Origin: Henriciella marina
GTDB taxonomy: Bacteria > Pseudomonadota > Alphaproteobacteria > Caulobacterales > Hyphomonadaceae
Assembly (NCBI RefSeq): GCF_027213945.1
Contig: NZ_JAPWGW010000003.1
Location: 186,001-250,000 of the forward strand
DNA: 64,000 bases
Reading direction: 5' to 3'
This document shows positions 1-10,514 of this stretch, piece by piece; positions within the stretch are counted from its first letter, which is position 1, and the number at the start of each line of letters is the position of its first letter. The notes under the pieces were generated by a model. The model was not told the origin of the DNA, searched no databases, and saw only the letters and a list, made by a program, of their open reading frames with translations. The position numbers and the translations under genes were made by a program.

Positions 1-254
1 AGGAAGAAGTCGAGAAAGTCTTCGAAGACATCTGCTCTGATGATCGTCACCGCAACGTGGTCGTTATCTACCGTGAGAGAACCAGTGTCCGCGAGTTCGA
101 GGAAGCGCCAATGCTGCTGCAGATCGTCCCTGCTTCGCACGGTGTCGCCCCCGACGGCATGACTGTCACCAAGGATATTGCGCTGTTCCTGCCAACTTCG
201 CTGGCGCGCCATTTCCGCACTATTCTTGAAAGCTTCGACACCCACGGAGCCTAG
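1..254 (+). CDS. BLUF-domain blue-light sensor, C-terminal part (5' truncated by window edge)
   Basis: The reading frame is open from the window edge (codons in frame from base 3) to a TAG at 252-254, giving about 84 C-terminal residues. The stretch with VEKVFEDICSDDRHRNV, then IYRE and a REFEEAPM segment, matches the last part of a BLUF domain. That part is the helix ending in D-x-RH followed by the final strand and the R-x-F-x-x-x-x-M region. BLUF proteins bind FAD and sense blue light. The remaining 35 or so residues are a short tail with no output domain visible. The start and the flavin-binding N-terminal Tyr/Gln lie outside the window, so the photocycle residues cannot be checked. An 89-base gap follows before the next start. 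Confidence 0.7.
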   Translation, partial: EEVEKVFEDICSDDRHRNVVVIYRERTSVREFEEAPMLLQIVPASHGVAPDGMTVTKDIALFLPTSLARHFRTILESFDTHGA

Positions 255-343
255 GTCGCCGACGCGGATTCGTCTGTGGACCAACATGGCTTTACGGCAA
301 TATTGTTCTTGTTTTGTTCTACTCCTCATGGTTTTCTTTCTCC

Positions 344-1477
344 ATGAGACTGAACCAGAAACTCCCGTCGAAAGGGCGCGTCACAAATCTGGACGTGTCG
401 CATAGCGCCGAGCGGCATGAGCACCGTGGGCGCGGCGCGATCTCTAACCAGACAGGCCGGTTCGAGCACGAAACACGCGATGCTTTCGATGATGGCTGGG
501 GCACGATCGAGGATAGTGCCGGACGTCTCGATACGACGCTCACGCGGGAAAGCGCGCGGACGATCATCACGTATAATCGCTCGCCCGACATATCATTCGA
601 CCGGACGATCAATCCCTATCGCGGCTGTGAACATGGCTGCGTCTATTGTTTCGCCCGCCCGACCCATGCCTATCACGGCCTGTCTGCTGGGCTCGATTTC
701 GAAAGCCGCCTCTTCTTCAAGCCGGAGGGCCCTGCTCTGCTGCGCAAGGAATTGTCGCGTCCGTCCTACGTGCCCCGGCCAATTGCGCTGGGCATGAATA
801 CGGACGCCTACCAGCCAGTTGAGAGGCAGCTGAAGCTGACGAGAACTTTCCTCGAAATCCTGTCAGAGCATAATCACCCGGTCACGCTGCTGACCAAGTC
901 TGCGCTTATCCAGCGGGATATCGACCTGATCGCCCCCATGGCCGAGAAGGGGCTTGCCCGTGTTGGCGTGTCTCTGACCACGCTGGACCCTCGACTATCA
1001 CGCCTGATGGAGCCACGCGCCGCCGCGCCTTATAGACGGCTGCAGACCATCTCCGCGCTGACGAAAGCCGGGATCCCGATCATCGCGATGACTGCCCCCA
1101 TCATTCCCGCCCTGAATGAACCGGAGATGGAAGACCTTCTGGAAGCGGCCGCCGAAAACGGGGCCTCCAGTGCGGGCTATGTCGTGCTTCGCCTGCCGTT
1201 TGAACTGAAGGACATCTTCCATGAATGGCTTGCCGAACATTATCCGGATCGCGCCGCGAAAGTGATCAACACGCTGCGGGACATGCGCGGGGGACAGGAC
1301 TATGATGCAAACTGGTTCGAGCGCGGACGCGGGCGCGGTGTTCATGCCCAGATCATTTCCCAGCGCTTCAAGAAAGCCGCGCGCCGGCTTGGTCTGGATG
1401 AAGCCCGGCCTCGCCTGCGCACCGATCTTTTCTGCCCGCCAGAGCCGCCGAGCGGACAGATGCGGCTCGCTTTCTGA
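344..1477 (+). CDS. PA0069-family radical SAM protein
   Basis: This is a radical SAM enzyme of about 377 residues. The cluster motif is CEHGCVYC (Cys-x3-Cys-x2-Cys), about 95 residues in, preceded by TINPYRG as in the PA0069 / Rv2578c-type family. Downstream are GMNTDAYQPVE, VTLLTKS and VGVSLTTLD, which fit the TIM-barrel strands of this family. These proteins are relatives of the spore photoproduct lyase-like group, but their substrate is not established. I chose ATG 344; an in-frame TTG at 314 would add ten hydrophobic residues without a better ribosome site. The C-terminus ends in a basic RGRG segment and a Phe-Cys-Pro-Pro stretch. The next gene, ccrM, starts 98 bases downstream. Confidence 0.85.
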   Translation: MRLNQKLPSKGRVTNLDVSHSAERHEHRGRGAISNQTGRFEHETRDAFDDGWGTIEDSAGRLDTTLTRESARTIITYNRSPDISFDRTINPYRGCEHGCVYCFARPTHAYHGLSAGLDFESRLFFKPEGPALLRKELSRPSYVPRPIALGMNTDAYQPVERQLKLTRTFLEILSEHNHPVTLLTKSALIQRDIDLIAPMAEKGLARVGVSLTTLDPRLSRLMEPRAAAPYRRLQTISALTKAGIPIIAMTAPIIPALNEPEMEDLLEAAAENGASSAGYVVLRLPFELKDIFHEWLAEHYPDRAAKVINTLRDMRGGQDYDANWFERGRGRGVHAQIISQRFKKAARRLGLDEARPRLRTDLFCPPEPPSGQMRLAF

Positions 1478-1515
1478 AAGGGTGCTGCGCACGGGCGCGC
1501 TGGAGTAACGATTGA

Positions 1516-2658
<1,143 letters not shown>

Positions 2659-2735
2659 ACTTTTCCCTCAATGGTCATAGCCTAAGGGAAGACCCTGCCT
2701 TGCCGCCGCCCCCCGGATCGTGTCGATAGACAGGT

Positions 2736-4478
2736 ATGGGACACGAAGGTCAGGAAATCTTTCTGAAGGACATGCTCGTCTTTCTGTTTGCCGCCGGCAT
2801 CATTGTGCCGGCGCTTCGGCTGGTGCGCGTGCCTGCCGTGGCAGGGTTCCTGATCGCAGGTGTGGTCCTTGGTCCCTATGGCCTTGGCACGCTGGAGGAT
2901 CTCTGGGCGCCTGTTCAGTTCATCACGGTTGGTGAACCCGAAGCGGCCGAGCCCTTCGCTGAACTTGGCATCCTCTTCCTTCTCTTCCTGATCGGGCTGG
3001 AGCTGTCCTTCGAGAAGCTCTGGCGCATGAAAGATGCGGTTTTTGGCGCAGGCGCCCTGCAATCGGTCGCAAGCGCGATCGCAATTGGCGTTGCCCTCTG
3101 GCTGATCGGGCTTGAGCCGGCGGCGGCCGCCATCATCGGTCTGGCGCTCGCGCTATCGTCGACAGCGATCGTGATGCAGATGTTGACGAATGAGCACAGG
3201 GCGACGGGGCCGACGGGCAAGGCGGCGCTCGGTGTGCTTCTGTTTCAGGATATTCTCGTTGCGCCGATCCTGATCCTGATCAGCTTCCTGTCAGCCGAGA
3301 GCGGCGGCAGTCTCGCTGGTGACGTCCTGCGGGCGCTTGGTGAGGGCCTCATCGCGCTCATCCTTATCGTGGCCATTGGCCGTTTTGCTGTCCGCCCCGT
3401 ATTCAGGCTGGCCGCGCAGGCAGGCGGTCGCGACTTCCTGATGGCGGTTACCCTGTTCACAGTCATAGGCGCAGCGGTGATCACAGCGTCTGCCGGGCTG
3501 TCGGTCGCGCTCGGTGCGTTTCTCGCAGGCCTGCTGCTTGGCGAGACGGAATTCCGCCACCAGGCAGAAGTGGACCTCGACCCGTTCAAAGGTCTGTTAC
3601 TCGGCATCTTTTTCATGACGGTCGGCATGAGCATCGACCTCGCTGTAATCGTGGAGCTTGCACCTGTCGTACTTGGCGGCCTCGCCGCCTTGCTGGCGCT
3701 GAAGCTCGTCATCGCGTGGACCAGTACGCGCCTTTTTGGTGCGTCCCGCCCGGTTGCGACGGAAGCGGCTTTCCTTCTGGCTCCCGCGGGTGAGTTCGCC
3801 TTCGTTGTAATGGCATCGGCGACAGCGGCAGGCCTGCTGACCTCCCAGCAGGCGACACCTGTGACCGCGATCGCAGGCCTCTCCATGCTCCTAATTCCGG
3901 CAACCTCACGACTGGGACAGGTTCTCGCGACGCGTTTCAAGCCGCCACAGCCCACCCATGAGCCAGAGCCGCAGAGCTTCGAGAAGATGGATGGCCACGT
4001 CATCATTGCCGGGTTTGGCCGCGTTGGACGCACGATTGCGCGTGTCCTGTCAGAAGCAAACACGGACATCGTGATTGTAGAGAATGACCCTGCCCTTGTC
4101 CGGCAAGGCCGCCGGAAAGGCTGGCAGGTCTCGATAGGGGATGCCGGCAGGCCGGAAATGCTGGAAGCTGCCGGATTGGCGGGCGCGTCGATGGTGGTGG
4201 TCACGGTCGACAATGCGACCAGCGCACGCCAGATGGTCGAAGCTGTCCGCAAGAAGCGCCCTGCCCTCCCTATCATGGTACGGGCGCGCGATGCAGAACA
4301 TGGGCGGGAACTTGAAGCGGCAGGTGCGACCTATGTCATCCCAGACGCGATCGAGGCTGCACTCCAACTGTCGGGGCGGGTACTCGAAGAATTCGGATAC
4401 GCTGGTGAAACCGTGCGCGATCTCCTCGCCGCTGAGCGGGAGGAAGCCTACCGGGCGGGCACGCAAGAGACTTCATGA
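2736..4478 (+). CDS. CPA2-family monovalent cation/proton antiporter with TrkA-N domain (KefB/KefC-like)
   Basis: A 580-residue inner-membrane protein. Residues 10 to about 400 carry roughly twelve hydrophobic segments with the CPA2 landmarks VAGFLIAGVVLGP, FLLFLIGLELS and a SSTAIVMQ segment. After a linker, a cytosolic Rossmann domain begins with HVIIAGFGRVGR (about residue 425) and an acidic VEND strand end, which is a TrkA-N nucleotide-binding domain. This layout is that of KefB/KefC glutathione-gated K+ efflux systems and YbaL. No ancillary KefF/KefG gene is adjacent, so the ion (K+ or Na+) and the gating ligand are open. The start is ATG 2736. The last 6 bases overlap the convergent mutY gene. 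Confidence 0.88.
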   Translation: MGHEGQEIFLKDMLVFLFAAGIIVPALRLVRVPAVAGFLIAGVVLGPYGLGTLEDLWAPVQFITVGEPEAAEPFAELGILFLLFLIGLELSFEKLWRMKDAVFGAGALQSVASAIAIGVALWLIGLEPAAAAIIGLALALSSTAIVMQMLTNEHRATGPTGKAALGVLLFQDILVAPILILISFLSAESGGSLAGDVLRALGEGLIALILIVAIGRFAVRPVFRLAAQAGGRDFLMAVTLFTVIGAAVITASAGLSVALGAFLAGLLLGETEFRHQAEVDLDPFKGLLLGIFFMTVGMSIDLAVIVELAPVVLGGLAALLALKLVIAWTSTRLFGASRPVATEAAFLLAPAGEFAFVVMASATAAGLLTSQQATPVTAIAGLSMLLIPATSRLGQVLATRFKPPQPTHEPEPQSFEKMDGHVIIAGFGRVGRTIARVLSEANTDIVIVENDPALVRQGRRKGWQVSIGDAGRPEMLEAAGLAGASMVVVTVDNATSARQMVEAVRKKRPALPIMVRARDAEHGRELEAAGATYVIPDAIEAALQLSGRVLEEFGYAGETVRDLLAAEREEAYRAGTQETS

Positions 4479-5534
4479 AGCAAGTTTCAGAGCCTTCTTG
4501 AACACGCTGGGCAGCGCGCTGGCGACACCCTCTTCACCCCGAAACTCATAGTCCGATGGCACCAGATCTCGGCCCTCGACGGTGACGACTTTCAGGCGAA
4601 GCTCAAAATGGGTGAAGACATGTTTGACCTCACCGATTTCCTCCGCATCTCCGATCCATTCCAGCCGGGCGGCTGCCCCATCCTCTCGCCAGTCCGTTGT
4701 CGGAAGCCCCAGCATGCCGCCGAGCAGTCCTTGCGGCGGCCGCGTCTCCACGACGACACCTGACGCGCCGCGTACAATGTAGACTTCCCCATATCTGACG
4801 GGTTTGACTTTTTTCGCCGGTTTGACCGGATAGCGCTCTGGTTCGCCTTCCGTGTATGCCGTGCACCAATCGCGTATCGGACAGATGAGACAGTTTGGAC
4901 GCTTGGGCGTGCATACTGTCGCGCCGAGGTCCATCAGCGCTTCTGCGAACTCTCCGGGCCTATCCTCGGGGACGAGGGTGCGGACAATGTCGGCAATACG
5001 GCGCTTTTCATCCTTCCATTCACCCTTGGCGGCGAGGATGCGAGCGAAGACGCGGTCGACATTACCATCTACTGCGGCCGAACGCTCGTTGAAGGCCAGC
5101 GCTGCGACGGCCCCTGCCGTATAAGGACCAATGCCCGGCAGCTCTCGAAGGCCGGCCTCTGTTTTCGGCCAGCTGCCCCGCGCTGCGACTTCGCGCGCAC
5201 ATTTCAGAAGGTTGCGGGCGCGAGCGTAGTATCCAAGCCCCGCCCAAGCCGCCATGACGTCCCCGTCCTCGGTTGATGCCAGTGCTTCAACGGTTGGCCA
5301 GGTGCGCGTGAACGTTTCGAAATATCCAACTGCATGCGGCACAGTGGTCTGCTGCAGCATGATCTCTGCCAGCCAGATACGGTAAGGGTCTGGAACGACA
5401 CCGCGGCCACGCTCACCCGGGCCAATTCGCCAGGGCAGCGTGCGCGCATGACGTCCATACCAGTCAAGAAGTGCATCAGGCAGCCCGTCAAAGCGCGTGC
5501 CAGCCGCAAAAGCGGCCTTTTCTCGTTTCGCCAT
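4473..5534 (-). CDS. mutY: A/G-specific adenine DNA glycosylase
   Basis: MutY removes adenine mispaired with 8-oxoguanine. The 353-residue product shows the helix-hairpin-helix LPGIGPYTAGAVAALAF, the catalytic Asp in VDGNVDRVFAR, the Glu in EIMLQQTTV, and a 4Fe-4S loop with Cys spacing 6-2-5 (C-T-P-K-R-P-N-C-L-I-C then C). A C-terminal NUDIX-like 8-oxoG recognition domain follows, with PQGLLGGMLGLP and a FTHFELRL segment. I chose ATG at 5534 (MAKREKAAF); an upstream ATG at 5555 would add seven residues and overlap the divergent DUF721 gene. The gene order mutY / DUF721 / DsbA-like / smc is common in alphaproteobacteria. Confidence 0.93.
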   Translation of the reverse strand: MAKREKAAFAAGTRFDGLPDALLDWYGRHARTLPWRIGPGERGRGVVPDPYRIWLAEIMLQQTTVPHAVGYFETFTRTWPTVEALASTEDGDVMAAWAGLGYYARARNLLKCAREVAARGSWPKTEAGLRELPGIGPYTAGAVAALAFNERSAAVDGNVDRVFARILAAKGEWKDEKRRIADIVRTLVPEDRPGEFAEALMDLGATVCTPKRPNCLICPIRDWCTAYTEGEPERYPVKPAKKVKPVRYGEVYIVRGASGVVVETRPPQGLLGGMLGLPTTDWREDGAAARLEWIGDAEEIGEVKHVFTHFELRLKVVTVEGRDLVPSDYEFRGEEGVASALPSVFKKALKLAS

Positions 5535-5553
5535 GCAGGGCACAATCACGTTC

Positions 5554-6120
5554 ATGGTGATGAGATCAAGCCTCGACCCGCTGGAGGAAGCCCGTGCCCG
5601 GATAAGGCTGCGCCATGCGCGCGCCAAACCGGTCGCCCCAGCTCCGAAAACGATTGGCACGCTGAGCCAGCGCATCACCCGCGACCGCGTGCCGGACAAG
5701 GGCCCAGCCATTGGCCGGTTAAAGCTAATCTGGGCGGAAACCGTCGGCGCTCAGATCGCAAGGGTTTGCGAGCCAGAGAAAGTCGGCTCTGGCGGCAAGG
5801 GGAAGGGCCGTGTTCTCACGGTGCAGTGCATTCCCGCTGCCTCGACCATGATCCAGCATCAAAGCGAGCTTATCCGCCAGCGCGTGTCCGTCGCGCTGGG
5901 CGGCGATATCGCCGAGATACGTATCAAGCAGGGCCCTCTTACGCGTCAGCCTGCGCCAAAGCCTGTGCGCGCCCGCCGGCCGCTGACAGCCGAGGAGCGT
6001 GCTGCGCTCGAAGCGTCGGTCGCGAAGATCGAAGACCGCGCATTGCGCGACGCGGTTTTGGCGCTGGGCGAAGCTGTGCTAGCGAGCGACGAGAACCCCA
6101 ATTTGCCGGATCAAGCCTGA
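5554..6120 (+). CDS. DUF721 (DciA-like) protein
   Basis: A basic protein of 188 residues with a DUF721 core: IGRLKLIWAETVGAQIAR, then a beta segment GRVLTVQC and a helix around MIQHQSELIRQRV. DUF721 includes DciA, the DnaB helicase loader or operator found in bacteria that lack DnaC. Alphaproteobacterial members match only part of DciA, so the function is a family inference. The start is ATG 5554 or 5560; both sit next to or overlap the divergent mutY start. The C-terminal 60 residues (PAPKPVRARRPLTAEER onward) are low complexity and helical. The DsbA-like gene follows after 37 bases, so co-transcription is likely. Confidence 0.75.
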   Translation: MVMRSSLDPLEEARARIRLRHARAKPVAPAPKTIGTLSQRITRDRVPDKGPAIGRLKLIWAETVGAQIARVCEPEKVGSGGKGKGRVLTVQCIPAASTMIQHQSELIRQRVSVALGGDIAEIRIKQGPLTRQPAPKPVRARRPLTAEERAALEASVAKIEDRALRDAVLALGEAVLASDENPNLPDQA

Positions 6121-6157
6121 CCGGAAGTTGACCTAACCATTCTGAAGAGAAGACGTC

Positions 6158-6955
6158 ATGAAACTGAATACCCTGACCCGCCGGACCGCTATTCTGGCTG
6201 TATCCTTTCTGACAATGGCCGCCTGCGGAGCGTCGGGCGATGAAAGCGGCGAAGGCCCGAACAGCGCCGCGCTTCAGGAAATCTCGCTCGGTGAGGCAGA
6301 CGCACCTGTGACGATTGTTGAGTATGCCTCCTGGACCTGCCCGGCCTGTCTCCAGTTCCACAATGAAGTCGTCGGCAATCTGAAAGAAGACTATGTCGAC
6401 ACCGGCAAGGTCCGTTACGTCTTCCGCGAATTCCCGACAGCGCCAGCGAACGTTTCGGTCGCAGGCTTCGCACTCGCGCGCTGCGCAGGTGAAGACCGCT
6501 ACTACGACGTTCTCGATGAACTCTTCTCTCGCCAGACCGCGATCCTCAGCCTTGCGCGTCAGGGCGGCCAGGTGAAACAGGCACTTCAGCAGATCGGCGC
6601 CAATCACGGAATCACCGATGAGGCCGAGTTCGATGCCTGCCTGAACAATTCAGACATCCGCCGTGCCATTTCCGCTTCTGTTGCTGCAGGCGACGAAGCA
6701 GGCGTGAATGCAACGCCAACTGTCTTCCTCAATGGCGAGCTGCTGGACGGTTATGAGTGGCGCCAGTGGCCAGCCATGCAGAGCATGCTGGATGAAGCCC
6801 TTGGTGAAGATGCACCAGAGACTGCCACCGAAGCAGGCATGGAAGAGGCTGAAACCCCCGCCATGACTGACGAGGGCGACATGTCAGGCGAATCCATGAA
6901 CATTGAAACTGAGTCCATGGACGAAACCGAAGGTGAGGCTGCGCCGCAGCAATAA
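6158..6955 (+). CDS. DsbA-family thioredoxin-fold lipoprotein
   Basis: The first 23 residues are a lipoprotein signal (hydrophobic segment ending MAAC, lipidated Cys23). A thioredoxin-like domain follows (about 40-215) with a CPAC active site at 61-64 and a cis-proline in NATPTVFLNG near residue 187. An inserted helical region lies between them, as in DsbA/BdbD-like oxidoreductases. The family introduces or shuffles disulfides in periplasmic proteins. The last 50 residues are an unusual acidic tail rich in Met, Glu, Asp and Ser. An anchored DsbA-like gene upstream of smc is a conserved alphaproteobacterial arrangement. Whether it acts as oxidase or isomerase cannot be told; no DsbB is nearby. 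Confidence 0.87.
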   Translation: MKLNTLTRRTAILAVSFLTMAACGASGDESGEGPNSAALQEISLGEADAPVTIVEYASWTCPACLQFHNEVVGNLKEDYVDTGKVRYVFREFPTAPANVSVAGFALARCAGEDRYYDVLDELFSRQTAILSLARQGGQVKQALQQIGANHGITDEAEFDACLNNSDIRRAISASVAAGDEAGVNATPTVFLNGELLDGYEWRQWPAMQSMLDEALGEDAPETATEAGMEEAETPAMTDEGDMSGESMNIETESMDETEGEAAPQQ

Positions 6956-6982
6956 GCCTTCCATTCAATTGGGGAGCCTGCA

Positions 6983-9900
6983 TTGCACATTTCAGAACTG
7001 CGCATTGCAGGCTTCAAATCCTTTGTTGAGCCGCAAGAAGTTCCGATCCATCCGGGCCTGACAGGCATTGTCGGCCCCAATGGTTGCGGCAAATCCAATC
7101 TTCTCGAAGCCTTGCGCTGGGCCATGGGCGCCAATTCTGCCCGGGCCATGCGCGGCGGCGAGATGGACGACCTGATCTTCTCCGGCTCGCAAAGCCGCCC
7201 GGCGCGCGAACTGGCAGAAGTCACGCTTGTGCTCGACAATTCAGACCGTACTGCGCCGCCGGAATTCAATGCGTCCGACACGCTCGAAATCATGCGGCGG
7301 CTCAAGCGCGGCGCCGGCTCCACCTACAAGCTCAACGGTCGGACGGTACGCGGCAAGGACATCCAGCTCATCTTTGCGGATGCCTCCACCGGAGCGAATT
7401 CGCCTTCACTGGTGCGTCAGGGCCAGATTTCAGAGCTGATCGGTTCCAAGCCCCAGAACCGTCGCCGCATCCTTGAGGAAGCCGCCGGCATTGCCGGGCT
7501 CAATACCCGCCGCCACGAGGCAGAGCTGAAATTGCGCGCGGCCGAAACCAATCTTGAACGACTGTCGGAAGTCTCAGCCGAGGTCGAACGCCAGCTCGAA
7601 AGTCTGAAGCGCCAGGCCCGTAAGGCGCGCAAGTATAAAGAGCTTTCCGAAAAGATTGCCGCACTGGAAGCCTTCCTTGCACACCTGCGCTGGCAGACAG
7701 CTACGGAAGCAAAGACGCTTGCGGAAGAAGAGCTTGCACGCTGCCGGGATGCCGTCGAAGCCCTGACCCGCGCTTCGGCTATCGCGGAAACGCGCCGCAT
7801 CGAGGCGGGCGACGGCATTCAGCCGCTCCGAAATGCAGAGGCCGAAATCTCCGGCCGCCTGGGTCAGGCGAAGATCGACCTCGCGCGCCTTGAAACCGAG
7901 CGCAAGACCGCTGCAGAGCTGCTGGCCCGGCACGAGAGCGAAGCGCGCCGAATCATGTCCGACATAGAGCGCGAGCAGTCCCAGAAGGAAGAGGCTGAAA
8001 GCGCCCTCGCTGAAGCACGCGAAACTTTGGCATCGCTGCCGACCGAGGATCCGCAAGCGAACGAGGCGCTGGAAGCTGAAGCCGAGCAGAAGCTTGAACA
8101 GGCCCGCGCCGATCTTGAAACCGCGCAGACACAGGCCGACACGCTTGGCGGAAAGCTCGCCGAACTGAAAGCTGCCCGCCAGGCAGCCGAAGCAAACGCG
8201 AACCAGCAACGCCGCCGCAAGCAATCGCTTGAAAGCGAAGCCGCGCGTCTTCGCCAGCAGCTCGACCAGATGCCGGACACGGCGGTGCTGAATGAACGGC
8301 TCGTATCAGCGGAAAAGGCCGAGGAAGCGGCTGAGATCGCCCTTCATGACGCCGAACGCGCAGTCGATGCCGCCGATGATGCGCTCGTCGAGGCCCGCGC
8401 GGCAGAGACTGCCGCGCAAGGCCCGAAGAACCAGGCCGACACAGCCGTACGCACGCTTGAGTCCGAGATTGCTGGCCTCAAGCGCCTTCTACAGTCGTCC
8501 ATCGGCCCAAAGGCGCCACCCGTCATCGACAGGATCCGTTCTGATGACGGATACGAGAAAGCCGTCGCCGCTGCGCTCGGCGATGATCTTCAGGCTTCGA
8601 CCCGGTCTGATTCGCCGCTTTACTGGGGCGGCAGTTCAATCGCGACGCCCGAGCTGCCGGAAGGCGCTGAACCTCTCTCCACCCATGTCGAAGCGCCAGT
8701 CGAGCTTGCTGTTCGCCTGTCACAATGCGGCGTCGTATCGGCCGAAATGGGCAAGCGCCTCGCCGCGCACCTGAAGCCGGGCCAGCGGCTCGTTTCCGTT
8801 GAAGGTCATCTCTGGCGCTGGGACGGTTTCACCCGAACGCCGGACGCGCCGGTATCGGCTGCAGAGCGGCTGGCACAGCAAGCCCGGCTCGACGCCGCCG
8901 AAGCTGAGGTGGCTCCCGCCCGCAAACGCTTCGAATCAGCGGCCAGCGAACTTGCAGAGGCCAAGGAAACTCGTGAGGCCGCAGAGCGCGATCTAAAAGA
9001 AGCGCGCCAGCAGGTTTCGCCGAAAGCATCGGAACTTAACCGTGCCCGCGCCGCGACAGCAGAAGCCCGGCAGGCTGCGGAACGCGCCGACGTGAAGCGC
9101 GAATCGGCAAGCGAAGCCCTCGCCCGTGTCGAATCAGACCTTCGCGGCGTTGAAGACGCCCTGTCATCGGTATCGATTTGCGGTGCACCGGAAGACCTTG
9201 CAGCGCTTGAGGCCGATCTTGAACAGGCCCGCACAAGCCTGGCCCGAGCTCGAGCTGACGAAACCGAATATCGCGGCCAGCTGGCAGACATCACCCGCAA
9301 CCGTGAGCAGGCCATTGCACGCCGCGAAGGGCTGGCGCGAGACGTGGAGCGCTGGGAACGCCGATTCGCAGCGAGCGAGCAGCGTCTGGAGGACCTTCTT
9401 GCCCGGCGGCGTGAAGCCGCTGGCGAAGCCGATGCGGCACGCGCGAAACCTGAAGACATGCAAGCCGACATCGACGCACTCGCCAAGCGGGTGGAAACGC
9501 TGGAAGAAGAGCGCCGCGTTGCGGCTGATGCGTTGGCCGAGAAAGAAGCCTCCCTGCGTGAGAGTGAGACTGAAGCCCGCGAGGCCTCGAACGCAGCCGT
9601 CGAGGCGCGCGAGGCGCTGGCTGGCGCAAAAGTGCGGGTCGAGAATGCCGAGGCGCGCCTGTCGGATGCCGTGGAAGCCGCCCGCAATCAGTTCCAGCGC
9701 GCCCCGAACGGCCTGATCACCCTTGCCCGTGCAGGCCTAGAGGAAGAAGAGATCGAAAGCCTCGACCCTTCTGAGGCCGAACGCCAGCTCGACTTTCTGC
9801 GACGTGACCGCGACCAGCTCGGCGGCGTGAACATGGAAGCAGAGGCCGAGGCCGAAGAGCTCGCAGAGCGGCTCGGTACCCAGGCAACCGAAAAAGACGA

Positions 9901-10444
9901 TTTGATCAAGGCGATTGCCCGCCTGCGCGAAGGCGTCGCTGCACTCAATGATGAAGGGCGCGCGCGCCTTCTAGAGGCGTTCGAGCGGGTCAATGAACAC
10001 TTCAAGGCGCTCTTCACGACACTCTTCCGCGGTGGTGAGGCAGAGCTTCGCCTCGTCGATGATGAGGACCCGCTGGATGCTGGACTGGAGATCATGGCCC
10101 AGCCACCCGGTAAGCGTCTTGGAACGCTGTCGCTCATGTCCGGCGGTGAGCAGGCCCTGACAGCGACGGCGCTGATCTTCGCCGTCTTCCTGTCGCGCCC
10201 TGCCCCGATCTGCGTGCTGGACGAGGTAGACGCGCCCCTCGATGACGCCAATGTCGACCGCTATTGCCGTTTGCTCGACGAGATGCGCCGTCGCACCAAT
10301 ACCCGCTTCATCGTCATCACGCACAATCCGGTCACGATGAGCCGTATGGATCGTCTGTTCGGCGTGACCATGCGCGAGAAAGGCGTGTCGAAACTGGTGT
10401 CGGTCGACCTCGACGCTGCCGAGGAACTCGTCGCGGCCGAATAG
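6983..10444 (+). CDS. smc: Chromosome segregation protein SMC
   Basis: An SMC protein of 1153 residues. The N-terminus has ISELRIAGFKSF and the Walker A motif GPNGCGKSN (31-39). Two long coiled-coil arms rich in Ala, Glu, Arg and Lys flank a hinge at roughly 490-640. The C-terminal head carries the signature LSLMSGGEQALTATALIFA and the Walker B ICVLDEVDAPLDD. SMC with ScpAB compacts and aligns sister chromosomes; no scpA or scpB is in the window. The start is TTG 6983, with a GGGGAG ribosome site at 6971-6976. This is the only start that keeps the usual short N-terminus, so low initiation may limit expression. It lies 27 bases after the DsbA-like gene. Confidence 0.96.
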   Translation: MHISELRIAGFKSFVEPQEVPIHPGLTGIVGPNGCGKSNLLEALRWAMGANSARAMRGGEMDDLIFSGSQSRPARELAEVTLVLDNSDRTAPPEFNASDTLEIMRRLKRGAGSTYKLNGRTVRGKDIQLIFADASTGANSPSLVRQGQISELIGSKPQNRRRILEEAAGIAGLNTRRHEAELKLRAAETNLERLSEVSAEVERQLESLKRQARKARKYKELSEKIAALEAFLAHLRWQTATEAKTLAEEELARCRDAVEALTRASAIAETRRIEAGDGIQPLRNAEAEISGRLGQAKIDLARLETERKTAAELLARHESEARRIMSDIEREQSQKEEAESALAEARETLASLPTEDPQANEALEAEAEQKLEQARADLETAQTQADTLGGKLAELKAARQAAEANANQQRRRKQSLESEAARLRQQLDQMPDTAVLNERLVSAEKAEEAAEIALHDAERAVDAADDALVEARAAETAAQGPKNQADTAVRTLESEIAGLKRLLQSSIGPKAPPVIDRIRSDDGYEKAVAAALGDDLQASTRSDSPLYWGGSSIATPELPEGAEPLSTHVEAPVELAVRLSQCGVVSAEMGKRLAAHLKPGQRLVSVEGHLWRWDGFTRTPDAPVSAAERLAQQARLDAAEAEVAPARKRFESAASELAEAKETREAAERDLKEARQQVSPKASELNRARAATAEARQAAERADVKRESASEALARVESDLRGVEDALSSVSICGAPEDLAALEADLEQARTSLARARADETEYRGQLADITRNREQAIARREGLARDVERWERRFAASEQRLEDLLARRREAAGEADAARAKPEDMQADIDALAKRVETLEEERRVAADALAEKEASLRESETEAREASNAAVEAREALAGAKVRVENAEARLSDAVEAARNQFQRAPNGLITLARAGLEEEEIESLDPSEAERQLDFLRRDRDQLGGVNMEAEAEAEELAERLGTQATEKDDLIKAIARLREGVAALNDEGRARLLEAFERVNEHFKALFTTLFRGGEAELRLVDDEDPLDAGLEIMAQPPGKRLGTLSLMSGGEQALTATALIFAVFLSRPAPICVLDEVDAPLDDANVDRYCRLLDEMRRRTNTRFIVITHNPVTMSRMDRLFGVTMREKGVSKLVSVDLDAAEELVAAE

Positions 10445-10514
10445 GCGCATGCGTCAAAAGCGCAGTCACTGTTTTTCTTAGTATAATCAGCATGTTGTCA
10501 GAAAACTGGCTGGC

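Noticed and set aside
2663-2690. TTCCCT...AGGGAA hairpin after ccrM as a terminator
   Set aside because: The stem is six bases with a 16-base loop and no T-run, so it is too weak to call.
10445-10490. Terminator after smc
   Set aside because: The TGCG...CGCA arms are only four bases and the T-run is distant, so no reliable call can be made.
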